NCBI GenBank assembly: GCA_020438525.1
Contig: JAGQUL010000185.1
Coordinates: 1 to 18,605, forward strand
Source of the DNA: Thermoleophilia bacterium
Lineage (GTDB): Bacteria; Actinomycetota; Thermoleophilia; Gaiellales; SKUG01
Direction of reading: 5' to 3'
DNA: 18,605 bases
This document shows positions 6,477 to 13,902 of this stretch, piece by piece. The translations under genes and the position numbers were made by a program. The stretch's first letter is position 1, and each line of letters opens with the position of its first letter. The notes beneath the pieces are model-generated. The model was given only the letters and a program-made list of their open reading frames with translations. It ran no database searches and was not told the DNA's origin.

Positions 6477-7597
6477 TGTTCGAAGGCAGCAGCATCGCGG
6501 TGGTCGTTCCCTGCTACAGGGAGGAGACCCAGATTCGCGGCGTGATCGAGACGATGCCCGCGTTCGTCGACCGCATCATCGTGGTCGACGACCGGTCGCC
6601 CGACCGCACCGCCGACGTGGTGCGCGAGTGCATGAGCGTCGACCACCGGGTCGAGCTGCTCGTGCACGAGGAGAACCGCGGGGTCGGCGCCGGCATCGCC
6701 ACCGGCTACAAGCGCGCGCTGCAGCTGGGGATGGACGTGGCCGTGGTGATGGCCGGCGACGGGCAGATGCCGCCCGACGAGCTCGCCGACATCGTCCGCC
6801 CGGTGACGAGCGGCCAGGCCGACTACTCCAAGGCGAACCGGCTCGTCGTCGAGAAGGCGTGGGGCACGATCCCGCGCAAGCGGTTCCTGGGCAACGCGAT
6901 GCTGAGCCTGCTCACGAAGGTCGCGTCGGGCTACTACCAGGTCGCCGACTCGCAGACGGGCTACACCGCGATCAGCGCCGAGATGCTGCGCCGACTCGAC
7001 CTCGATGCGATGTATCCGCGCTACGGCTACCCGAACGACATGCTCGTGCGCCTCAACGTGCTGCGCGCGCGGGTCGTGGACGTGGCGAGCGTGCCGGTCT
7101 ACGACGTCGGCGAGGTGTCGGGGCTGAAGATCCGCCGCGTGCTGTTCACCATGAGCTGGCTGCTGCTCAAGCGCTTCTTCTGGCGACTGTGGAAGCTGTA
7201 CGTGGTACGCGACTTCCATCCGCTGATCATGTTCTACGTGCTCGGCATGCTGTCGCTCGCCGCCGGCGTGATCGCGAGCGTCTCGCTTGCCGTGCTGGCG
7301 ATCGGCGACGGTACCGTGAGCGGCGCGAGCGCGGTCGCGGCGTCGATCCTGCTGCAGAGCGGGCTCCTGCTCACGCTCTTCGGCATGCTGTTCGACTTCG
7401 AGCACAACCGACCGCTGGTGGGCGAGCTGCGCCCGGTCGGGCTGGATGCCGACAACGTCGAGCACGAGCCGATCCGCGCAAGCATCGAGACCGCGGGCGA
7501 GGCGCGCGTGAACGTCACACGCTCGTCGGCCGCGGAGACCGATCCGGTGGACGCGACGCCCGAACCCGACTCCGAGCCGAGCCGCGTCGACGCGTGA
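6476..7597 (+). CDS. Glycosyltransferase family 2, polyprenyl-phosphate type, with C-terminal membrane helices
   Basis: GT2 enzymes of the DPM/GtrB kind transfer a sugar from a nucleotide donor, often to polyprenyl phosphate at the inner face of the membrane. The 373-residue protein opens with IAVVVPCYREETQI (7-20). It has VVDDRSPDRT (36-45), GAGIATGYKRAL (71-82), the metal-binding-like GDGQ (94-97) and DSQTGYTAIS (158-167), the family's conserved acceptor-side motif. Two hydrophobic helices near residues 245-315 follow, then a charged Ser/Glu/Pro-rich tail. The start is ATG 6476 because it gives a standard GT2 N-terminus. The stop overlaps the GTG of the next gene (GTGA), so the GT2 and the large membrane protein are probably made together as donor and user of a lipid-linked sugar. 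That partnership is inference. Confidence 0.9.
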   Translation: MFEGSSIAVVVPCYREETQIRGVIETMPAFVDRIIVVDDRSPDRTADVVRECMSVDHRVELLVHEENRGVGAGIATGYKRALQLGMDVAVVMAGDGQMPPDELADIVRPVTSGQADYSKANRLVVEKAWGTIPRKRFLGNAMLSLLTKVASGYYQVADSQTGYTAISAEMLRRLDLDAMYPRYGYPNDMLVRLNVLRARVVDVASVPVYDVGEVSGLKIRRVLFTMSWLLLKRFFWRLWKLYVVRDFHPLIMFYVLGMLSLAAGVIASVSLAVLAIGDGTVSGASAVAASILLQSGLLLTLFGMLFDFEHNRPLVGELRPVGLDADNVEHEPIRASIETAGEARVNVTRSSAAETDPVDATPEPDSEPSRVDA

Positions 7598-9795
7598 TCG
7601 GCCCGATCGTCGACCTGGCGGCGGCGATCGTCGCCACCATGCTGGTGATGCTGCTGCCCGGAGCGCTGCTGGTCTCCTGCCTGCGCGCGGGCCGACTGGT
7701 GCCTGCCTTGCTGCTGCCTGCGACGGCGGTGTGCGGGTCGGTGCTGCTCGCGGCACCGGTGCTGGTCCTCACCCTGTCGATGCACTGGTCGATCCGGGGT
7801 CTCGCAGTCGCGTATGGACTGCTCACGGTCGCGCTGGCGGTCGTCGCGCTGCTTCGCTGGAGCCCTGATCCGGCGCGGTCGTGGCGCGAACGCGTACGTC
7901 GATCGGTGCCGTACGCCGCGCCGTCGGCGATCCTCTTCGTGCTCGGGATCTTCGACGCGCCGCAGGTCCGGTCCGACACCTACTGGCACGTAGCACTCGC
8001 ACGAAAGCTCGCGGAGCTCGATTCGCTGTCGAGCGCGCGGATCGCGTTCGAGGCCGGATCGGCAGGCAATGCCAACTATCCGCTGCCGGCATGGCACGCG
8101 CTGATCGCGCTCGCCGACCAGGTGCCTCGCGTGGACGTGTGGTCGGCCACCTGGTTCTGCACGCTCTGGCTCGGACCGGTCGCGATGCTCGCGTTCGGTG
8201 CGATGGCGGCTGCGCTCGTCGGCGATCGTCGCGCGGGCCTTGTCGGCTGCTGGACGTTCGCTGCGGTGGTGGTGCTCGGCTACGGGCCGTGGTTCTTCGC
8301 CACCCGATACCTGTCGTACCCGGGGCAGGTCGCGATCTTCGTGCTGCTGCCGATCGTCGTGTGGGCGATCGTGCATGCGATCGGCGCACGATCGGGTGAG
8401 CGAGCCGCGACGCTGACGATGGCAGCTGTGGCCACGGCGACGATCGGCGTGCTCCACGGCAACTACGTGCTCTACCCCGCACTGGTCGCCGGTGGCGGTG
8501 CAGTGCTGCTGCTGCTCGGCAACCGCGAGCGGGTCGGCGCGGCGCTGCTCGCGACCGCAGTCGTGGTGACGAGCGGCGCACTCGCGCTCGCCGCGCAGCT
8601 GCCGTGGATCCGCAACGACGACAACTTCCTGCGCGGTGCAGCCGCGCCAGCCGGGGAGCCGACCGCGTTCATCCGGCACCGGGACGTGTTCGTCGGGAGC
8701 TCGTCGTCGTTCCATGTCGAGCTCGGATCACTCGCGACGCAGCCATGGCTCGTGGTGGGTGCACTGGCCCTGCCGGTGCTCGTGTGGCTCGGTCGTCGGT
8801 TCCCCGGGCCGTGGGTGGTGGCGGGTGGCGCGGTGGCGATGGTCGTGTTCGCGCGCACGCCGCAACTCGTGGATCTCCTCGATCGCGCAGGCTCGATCAC
8901 GCCGGTGACCCGGCTCGATCGCATCTACCCCGCAGCAGTGGGCGTGGTGGCGACGATGCTCGGGATCGGCTGGCTGCTCGCCGCCGCGTTCGGACGAGGG
9001 CGGCGAACCGGCATTGCGCTCACCGGCACGACGATGATCGCGATAGCCGGACTGACATGGTGGGTCGACTCGATCCGTGACACGCGCCGGATCGTGGTGA
9101 CGCCCTTCGTGGAGGCGCGCTGGGTGGGCGGGCTCGACCCGTCCGGGCTTCCGCGCGTAGCGGTGTACGTCGCGACGATCGCGACGATCGTGGTGGCGAT
9201 CGTGATCCGCGCGCGAGTGCGCTCGCGTGCACTGCAACCCGCCGCGCTGGAGACGAGTGGCTCACCCCGGCATTCACTCGCCGTCGCCGCAGCGATCGCG
9301 GTGGTGGTCGGTCTCGCACCTGCATCCGTCGACCGAGCGCATGCGACGTGGACGCCGCAGGCATACGACCGCGGCGCGCGACGCGACGCCGACTTCGTTC
9401 GAATCGAGGTGTACCCGGCACCGGTGCGCCGCGTGGTCGAGCGGTTCCGGCCGGGCAGCACCGTGCTCGCGTCGTTCGACGAGACGCGAAAGATCGCGGC
9501 GCTCGCACCGGTGCAGTCGGTCGAGGAGAGCGAGCTGCGCGAGCTCGAGCGAGCTGCGCCTGCAACGTCGGGCGAGTTCGTCGCGTGGGCCGGCTGGGGC
9601 GGCGGGTCCGACGACATACGCATTCCGCGCGACATCGACTACGTGGTGGTGCCGGCGGGTGACGCGTCGTTCGAGGGCGTCATCGACTACGCCACGGAGT
9701 GTGGCTGGCTCGATCGCTCACGCGGGGGGCTGCGGATCTTCGAGCGCCGCGGGGACCGGTGTGCCCCGGCGCAGGTCGACGAGCCGCAGCCGTAG
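7594..9795 (+). CDS. Large polytopic membrane protein, GT-C glycosyltransferase-like
   Basis: This 733-residue protein has about 12 hydrophobic segments: about 5-30, 36-60, 65-88, 105-120, 175-200, 205-225 and others to about 530. They are followed by a soluble C-terminal domain of roughly 200 residues. After the first cytoplasmic loop comes SDTYWH (127-132) and then NYPLPAW (161-167). An acidic residue in the first large outer loop is the usual catalytic feature of GT-C enzymes, which use polyprenyl-phosphate sugars on the outer face of the membrane. The paralog at 13903 has NDSLYH and YLLPAW at matching places, so these are probably functional residues. GTG 7594 overlaps the GT2 stop by 4 bp, so it is translationally coupled. 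The last 78 bp overlap the convergent flippase gene. No Pfam family is certain, and the sugar and acceptor are unknown. Confidence 0.75.
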   Translation: MIGPIVDLAAAIVATMLVMLLPGALLVSCLRAGRLVPALLLPATAVCGSVLLAAPVLVLTLSMHWSIRGLAVAYGLLTVALAVVALLRWSPDPARSWRERVRRSVPYAAPSAILFVLGIFDAPQVRSDTYWHVALARKLAELDSLSSARIAFEAGSAGNANYPLPAWHALIALADQVPRVDVWSATWFCTLWLGPVAMLAFGAMAAALVGDRRAGLVGCWTFAAVVVLGYGPWFFATRYLSYPGQVAIFVLLPIVVWAIVHAIGARSGERAATLTMAAVATATIGVLHGNYVLYPALVAGGGAVLLLLGNRERVGAALLATAVVVTSGALALAAQLPWIRNDDNFLRGAAAPAGEPTAFIRHRDVFVGSSSSFHVELGSLATQPWLVVGALALPVLVWLGRRFPGPWVVAGGAVAMVVFARTPQLVDLLDRAGSITPVTRLDRIYPAAVGVVATMLGIGWLLAAAFGRGRRTGIALTGTTMIAIAGLTWWVDSIRDTRRIVVTPFVEARWVGGLDPSGLPRVAVYVATIATIVVAIVIRARVRSRALQPAALETSGSPRHSLAVAAAIAVVVGLAPASVDRAHATWTPQAYDRGARRDADFVRIEVYPAPVRRVVERFRPGSTVLASFDETRKIAALAPVQSVEESELRELERAAPATSGEFVAWAGWGGGSDDIRIPRDIDYVVVPAGDASFEGVIDYATECGWLDRSRGGLRIFERRGDRCAPAQVDEPQP

Positions 9796-11178
9796 CACGA
9801 GCCCGAGCCAGGCAACCCCGGCGAGCGCGGCGAGCACCGTGCGCACGATGTCGTCGCTCGCCACGAGCGGCACCACGGCGAACGCCGATGCAAGGGCCAC
9901 GCCACGGACGGTCCGAGCGCGCTCGAGCAACGCGTGGTGACGAGCGCGGACGACGAGCGCGAGCACGACCATCGCGAGCAGCGACGACACGCAGGCGGCC
10001 CATGCGACTGCCGCCGCCTGTCCACTCGTAGCGCGATCCGCCACGAGCCAGGCCGACGCAGCCACGAGCGCCGCACCCCCGCCTGCCACGGCCAGCGATT
10101 CGCGCAGGCGCCCGACGGCCACGTCGACCGCGACGAGGTTGGCAAGCACGGTGACCGCGCCGGTGGCAAGCGCCAGCGGGAGCGCGACCAGTTCCGCGAC
10201 CTGGTAGTCGCGCCCGAACACGACCCGCGCAGCAGCATCGCCTGCGGTGGCGAGCAGCAGCGTGGGACCCGCGAGCAGCACGATCGTGTCGGTCATCGTT
10301 CGCCGGATCGCGCCTGCACGGGCCGCGGCGCCGCGCGCAGCGGCGAGCGCGGGAACCATCGCGACGCTCGCGGCCTGCAGCAGGAAGAACGGAACGTGCG
10401 CGACCGTGCCGTATGCGACGTAGACGCCGAGCTGCGGGCTTCCCTCGCCCACGACCGACGAGAGTGCGAACACGTCCACCACGAAGTACGCGGTGACCGC
10501 AACCGACACGAGCGATACGGGAACGACGTGCCGCCACATGCGACGACGAACGTCGGCGATCGCCGTTGCGTCGGCGGGTCGCCGCATCACGATCGACGCT
10601 GCCGACAGCAGCGGCGCCAGCACGTAGCCGACCACCGCGCCATCGAGGCCGTAGGCGATCGCGCCCCCCACGACGAGCGCGACGCGCGCAAGCGCATAGG
10701 CGACCTGCGCAAGCGCCTGCCGGGAGTAGTCGCGGATCCCGGTAGGCCAGGCCAGCAGCACGGCGTTGACGCCGAACGTGAACGCGCCCAGCGCGCCGAT
10801 CGCGAACTGCTCCGCGTGCCCGGTCGAGTTGAACAGGACCGCGGCGAGCGGGGATGCTGCGATGCCGATCACCGCGAGTCCGATCGCGAGCCGGATGCCA
10901 AGGCTGCGCCCGGCACGCCATGCGGTGACCGGCTCGACGCGGCCCGCTGCCATCTCGCGAGCGGTGCTGGTGGCGAGCCCCTTCACGAGCAGCGCGGTGA
11001 GGATGGTGATCCATGCCATCACCACGCCGAAGGTGCCGAAGTCGGCGGGTTCGAGCACGCGTGCGGTGATCGTCGTCACCACGTACGCGGTCAGGACGTA
11101 TGCGGCATTCGCCAGCGCGAGCTGCAGCATGCCGCGGCCGTAGCCGCTGGTGGTGTCGTGGTGTTCCCGATCGACCAT
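9718..11178 (-). CDS. Wzx-like oligosaccharide flippase (MOP superfamily)
   Basis: MOP flippases move lipid-linked oligosaccharides across the cytoplasmic membrane. The 486-residue protein is almost wholly hydrophobic, with about 12-14 helices. Its N-terminus (ANAAYVLTAYVVTTITARVL followed by EPADFGTFGVVMAW) is the standard polysaccharide-biosynthesis-protein opening, in which a helix runs into the PxxFGxxxxV motif. Length fits Wzx (about 400-500). ATG 11178 is chosen because a TAGGCT box lies 8 bp before it, suggesting a leaderless mRNA; Met17 is an alternative. The gene converges on, and overlaps by 78 bp, the GT-C-like gene. The flippase would export the repeat unit built by the PGT and GT2 enzymes; that linkage is inference. 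Confidence 0.88.
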   Translation of the reverse strand: MVDREHHDTTSGYGRGMLQLALANAAYVLTAYVVTTITARVLEPADFGTFGVVMAWITILTALLVKGLATSTAREMAAGRVEPVTAWRAGRSLGIRLAIGLAVIGIAASPLAAVLFNSTGHAEQFAIGALGAFTFGVNAVLLAWPTGIRDYSRQALAQVAYALARVALVVGGAIAYGLDGAVVGYVLAPLLSAASIVMRRPADATAIADVRRRMWRHVVPVSLVSVAVTAYFVVDVFALSSVVGEGSPQLGVYVAYGTVAHVPFFLLQAASVAMVPALAAARGAAARAGAIRRTMTDTIVLLAGPTLLLATAGDAAARVVFGRDYQVAELVALPLALATGAVTVLANLVAVDVAVGRLRESLAVAGGGAALVAASAWLVADRATSGQAAAVAWAACVSSLLAMVVLALVVRARHHALLERARTVRGVALASAFAVVPLVASDDIVRTVLAALAGVAWLGLVLRLRLVDLRRGTPVPAALEDPQPPA

Positions 11179-11186
11179 CGGCGTGC

Positions 11187-11192
11187 AGCCTA
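11187..11192 (-). promoter_or_regulatory. -10 box of a likely leaderless promoter for the flippase gene
   Basis: The minus strand reads TAGGCT-GCACGCCG-ATG. The hexamer fits TANNNT at 8 bp from the start codon, and there is no Shine-Dalgarno. The string TAG[AG]CTGCACGC is shared with the FemAB-like gene at 6387-6392. Confidence 0.45.
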
Positions 11193-11218
11193 TGCCGCGA
11201 CGCGGTCGCCTCGATGCA

Positions 11219-11965
11219 TCAGTCGTCGGCAGCAGTGTCTGCGAGCGTGTGCGACTCGCCGAGCGCATGCGAGAGCACGACGACCGATGCAAGGGCGTGA
11301 ACGATCAGGTACGGGGTCGCGACGCCCCAGCGCACCGCACCGAGTCCTTCCAGGAACATGCCGACGATGACCAGCACGAGCATGCCGGACGTCGCGATGA
11401 TTGCCCGCTCGTGTGCGACGAGCAGCCGGCGCTGGTGACCACGAGCCGCAACCGGACACACGCTCTCGTCCCAATCCTGGCGCCACCGTTGAATGCCGAT
11501 TCCGAGCATGAGCCCGAACCACACGATCATCGATCCGGTGAACACGATCGAGACGTCGTCGAGTGCAGGGAGGACCGTCTTCGACAACGGGAGCCAGAGC
11601 AGGTCGATCGCGAGCACCGCGAGCATGAAGGCGGCGACGACGACCGTCGGTGCGAGCGTGTCCACGTCGAAGTACGCGATCACGAGGCTGAACACCGCCC
11701 CGATCAGCGTCGCGACGAACAGGTGGATGCCAAGTCCGGCGAGCACCGGGCCCGCGTCGAAGCCCGTTGGCGGCTCGGCCGCAGACGAGCCGAACAGCAG
11801 CGTGGAGATGCTCTTCGGGAACGTCCACGCGTCGACGTCGTCCATGAACAGCGGCGCGACGAACATGGGCAGGATCGTCGCGACCAGACCGGCGACGAAG
11901 CCGACGTCGCCGCCGCTCGTGAACACGCCGTGACCGTCGATCTCGTTCGATGCGATGTTCTTCAT
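11219..11965 (-). CDS. Six-helix integral membrane protein, unknown function
   Basis: This 248-residue protein has hydrophobic segments at about 20-40, 71-98, 103-128, 139-158, 187-207 and 215-233. There is a short charged loop near 158-185 (RWRQDWDES) and an acidic tail (TLADTAADD). The first segment with its following MDDVDAWTFPKSISTLLFG and a His in GLGIHLF recall small DUF6789-type membrane proteins, but I am not sure. No catalytic motif is visible. ATG 11965 is supported by a TATGTT box 6 bp before it, with a GTGACC -35-like hexamer 18 bp further up, which again looks leaderless. The promoter overlaps the end of the 172-aa gene. The flippase gene starts 40 bp downstream with its own likely promoter. 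Confidence 0.7.
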   Translation of the reverse strand: MKNIASNEIDGHGVFTSGGDVGFVAGLVATILPMFVAPLFMDDVDAWTFPKSISTLLFGSSAAEPPTGFDAGPVLAGLGIHLFVATLIGAVFSLVIAYFDVDTLAPTVVVAAFMLAVLAIDLLWLPLSKTVLPALDDVSIVFTGSMIVWFGLMLGIGIQRWRQDWDESVCPVAARGHQRRLLVAHERAIIATSGMLVLVIVGMFLEGLGAVRWGVATPYLIVHALASVVVLSHALGESHTLADTAADD

Positions 11966-11971
11966 GCGTCG

Positions 11972-12001
11972 AACATATCGAACCGGCGAATCCCCGGTCA
12001 C
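11972..12001 (-). promoter_or_regulatory. Promoter of the six-helix membrane protein gene
   Basis: On the minus strand, GTGACC-N18-TATGTT-N6-ATG. The -35 matches TTGACA at four positions and the -10 fits TATAAT at four. The -35 contains the stop codon of the upstream gene. The spacing to ATG implies a leaderless mRNA. Confidence 0.5.
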
Positions 12002-12516
12002 AGCAGTTCGCTGAGCGCACCGATCACGTGGCGCGTCGCCTGTGCGGCATCCAGGTCGTGGTCCCACGCCGCCTCGCGGACCGCCTGTTCGATCGCGGCC
12101 GGGTCCAGGGGCCTGCCGAGCGACTGCTGGATCACCGCCCGCACGTGCCGGGCGACGTCGATCGCGGCCTCGGGCGACAGGCGAGCCTCGGCGACGAGGT
12201 GCTCGTCGAGCGGCGTGCCGTCGGGCATCGTGGGCGGATCGGGAACGAGCGCGAGCAGCGGCTCGTGGTCCTGCAGGAACGAGTCGCCGAGCGTGCCGGT
12301 GAGTCGCGTCTGCCGACGAAACTCGGTCGCGGCGTCGCGACGCGGCGCTCGCGCAGGACAGAGGTCGAATCCCCAGGTGCGCGGCGATTCCGCGATGTCG
12401 TATACCAGCCCGCGGCGCTGCTCGACCAGGCGCTGCATCACGGTCGTGTCGACCCCGAGCTCGCGAGCCCAGTCGGCGAGCGCCGCATCGGACTGCTCGG
12501 GGTCGATGAAGCTCAC
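11998..12516 (-). CDS. Hypothetical protein, 172 aa, coupled to the M16 peptidase
   Basis: I do not recognise this family. The protein is soluble and largely helical, with no signal peptide. It contains the segment RGLVYDIAESPRTWGFDLCP (about 35-54), which has Trp, Gly and Cys that may be conserved, then an Arg-rich stretch and several acidic helices. GTG 12516 overlaps the M16 peptidase stop by 4 bp (GTGA), so translation is probably coupled and the two may act together. It could be an adaptor or a substrate-recognition partner, but nothing in the sequence shows this. The frame on the minus strand is open far upstream, but that is GC-rich antisense of other genes, not an N-terminal extension. 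Confidence 0.65.
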   Translation of the reverse strand: MSFIDPEQSDAALADWARELGVDTTVMQRLVEQRRGLVYDIAESPRTWGFDLCPARAPRRDAATEFRRQTRLTGTLGDSFLQDHEPLLALVPDPPTMPDGTPLDEHLVAEARLSPEAAIDVARHVRAVIQQSLGRPLDPAAIEQAVREAAWDHDLDAAQATRHVIGALSELL

Positions 12517-13790
12517 ACCGACGCGGTGGTCGGCGCGAGCAGCTTCGCGAAGCGTTCCTCGTCGTCGAACGGCCCCACGACCGCCAGGTTGAGCTGTTCG
12601 CGATCGAAGATACGGGCGGCGATCCGCTTCACGTCGTCCATCGTGATCGCGTCGATCGCCGCGAGCGCCTGTGCCGGCTCCCAGTAGCCGTCCTCGACGG
12701 CCTCGCGCCGAGCACCGAACATGATCAGCCCGCGGGTGTCCTCCACGCCGAGCACGAACTTGCCCTTGAGGTAGTTCTTGGCCTTGTTGAACTCGGCCTC
12801 GTCGGGGCCGTCCTCCACGAGCTTCCACAGCTCGTCGAGGATCGTGGTGATCGCCTCGTCGATGCGCTTCACGTCGACGCCGGCCGCCACCACGAGCGAT
12901 CCTGCATCGGTGTACGCGTCGTGGTGCGAGTAGACGTAGTAGCAGAGCCCGCGCCGCTCGCGTACCTCGGTGAACAGGCGGCTCGACATGCCGCCACCGA
13001 GGATCGCGTTGAGCACCCCGAGCGCGTACCGGTCGTCGTCCATCAGCCCGGGTGCGCGAACGCCGAGCAGCAGGTGCGCCTGCTCGCTGTCCTTGTGATG
13101 GAGCTTCACCTGCGGACCATCCTGCGACCACTCCGCGTCGAGCCGCGTGCCCTCGTTCGCGCCCGGGAGCGCGAGGAACTTCTCCGCTGCGGCGGCCTTG
13201 GCGCTCTCGGAGACGTTGCCCGCGAGCCCGACGACGGTGCGGTTCGCGGTGTACCAGCGATCGGTGAACGATTTGAACAGGTCGCGATCGGCGCCCTTGA
13301 TCACGTCCTCCGTTCCGATGATGTCCCACCCGAGCGGCGTGTCGCCGAACAGCAGCTCGTCGTAGACGTTGCCCACGTACCGCTGCGGCAGGTCGCGGTA
13401 CATCGCCATCTCCTCGAGGATGACGCCCTTCTCGCGCTCGATCTCGTCGGCGTCGAACTTCGAGTGCAGGAGCATGTCGGCGAGCACGTCGACCGCGAGG
13501 TCGAGGTGCTCGGAGGCGCACTTCACGTAGTAGCCGGTGTACTCCTTGCCGGTGAAGGCGTTGAAGTCGCCGCCGATCCCGTCGATCTCGACGCTGATGT
13601 CGCGCGCGGTGGGCCGGCGCTCGGTGCCCTTGAAGAACATGTGTTCGGCGAAGTGCGCGATGCCGCTCTGGTGCGCCTGCTCGAAGCGTGATCCCACGCC
13701 GAACATCACGAGTGCGGTGGCGCTGGGCGAGTCCTCGCGCGGGGCCGTGAGCAGCCTGACCCCGTTGGCGATCGTCTCGAACTCGAACAT
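12513..13790 (-). CDS. M16 family zinc peptidase (insulinase-like processing protease)
   Basis: This 425-residue protein has the inverted zinc motif HFAEH (46-50) and the third ligand Glu in the GVILEEM segment (126/127), which matches the HxxEH-(about 76)-E spacing of the family. The N-terminal M16 domain covers about 1-215. The second domain contains SSRLFTEVRERRGLCYYVYS (from about 288), the Arg/Tyr strand that binds substrate. Length fits the one-polypeptide, two-domain bacterial processing-protease class such as mitochondrial MPP-beta relatives. There is no signal peptide, so it is cytoplasmic. ATG 13790 is supported by AGGAGG 6 bp upstream (plus 13797-13802 is CCTCCT). The downstream 172-aa gene is coupled to it. 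Substrates are unknown. Confidence 0.94.
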   Translation of the reverse strand: MFEFETIANGVRLLTAPREDSPSATALVMFGVGSRFEQAHQSGIAHFAEHMFFKGTERRPTARDISVEIDGIGGDFNAFTGKEYTGYYVKCASEHLDLAVDVLADMLLHSKFDADEIEREKGVILEEMAMYRDLPQRYVGNVYDELLFGDTPLGWDIIGTEDVIKGADRDLFKSFTDRWYTANRTVVGLAGNVSESAKAAAAEKFLALPGANEGTRLDAEWSQDGPQVKLHHKDSEQAHLLLGVRAPGLMDDDRYALGVLNAILGGGMSSRLFTEVRERRGLCYYVYSHHDAYTDAGSLVVAAGVDVKRIDEAITTILDELWKLVEDGPDEAEFNKAKNYLKGKFVLGVEDTRGLIMFGARREAVEDGYWEPAQALAAIDAITMDDVKRIAARIFDREQLNLAVVGPFDDEERFAKLLAPTTASV

Positions 13791-13796
13791 GCAGGG

Positions 13797-13802
13797 CCTC
13801 CT
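13797..13802 (-). promoter_or_regulatory. Shine-Dalgarno of the M16 peptidase gene
   Basis: The minus strand reads AGGAGG with a 6-nt gap to ATG 13790. It is the strongest ribosome site in the window and fixes this start, in contrast to the leaderless-looking neighbours. Confidence 0.8.
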
Positions 13803-13902
13803 GGGACTCGGGTAGCGCGACGCGGGCGGTAGCATCGCTCGGACACGTCGCGCTTTCGGTACTGCATACCACTCCCGCGCCGCGCTCGAACGTCGAACCT
13901 GC

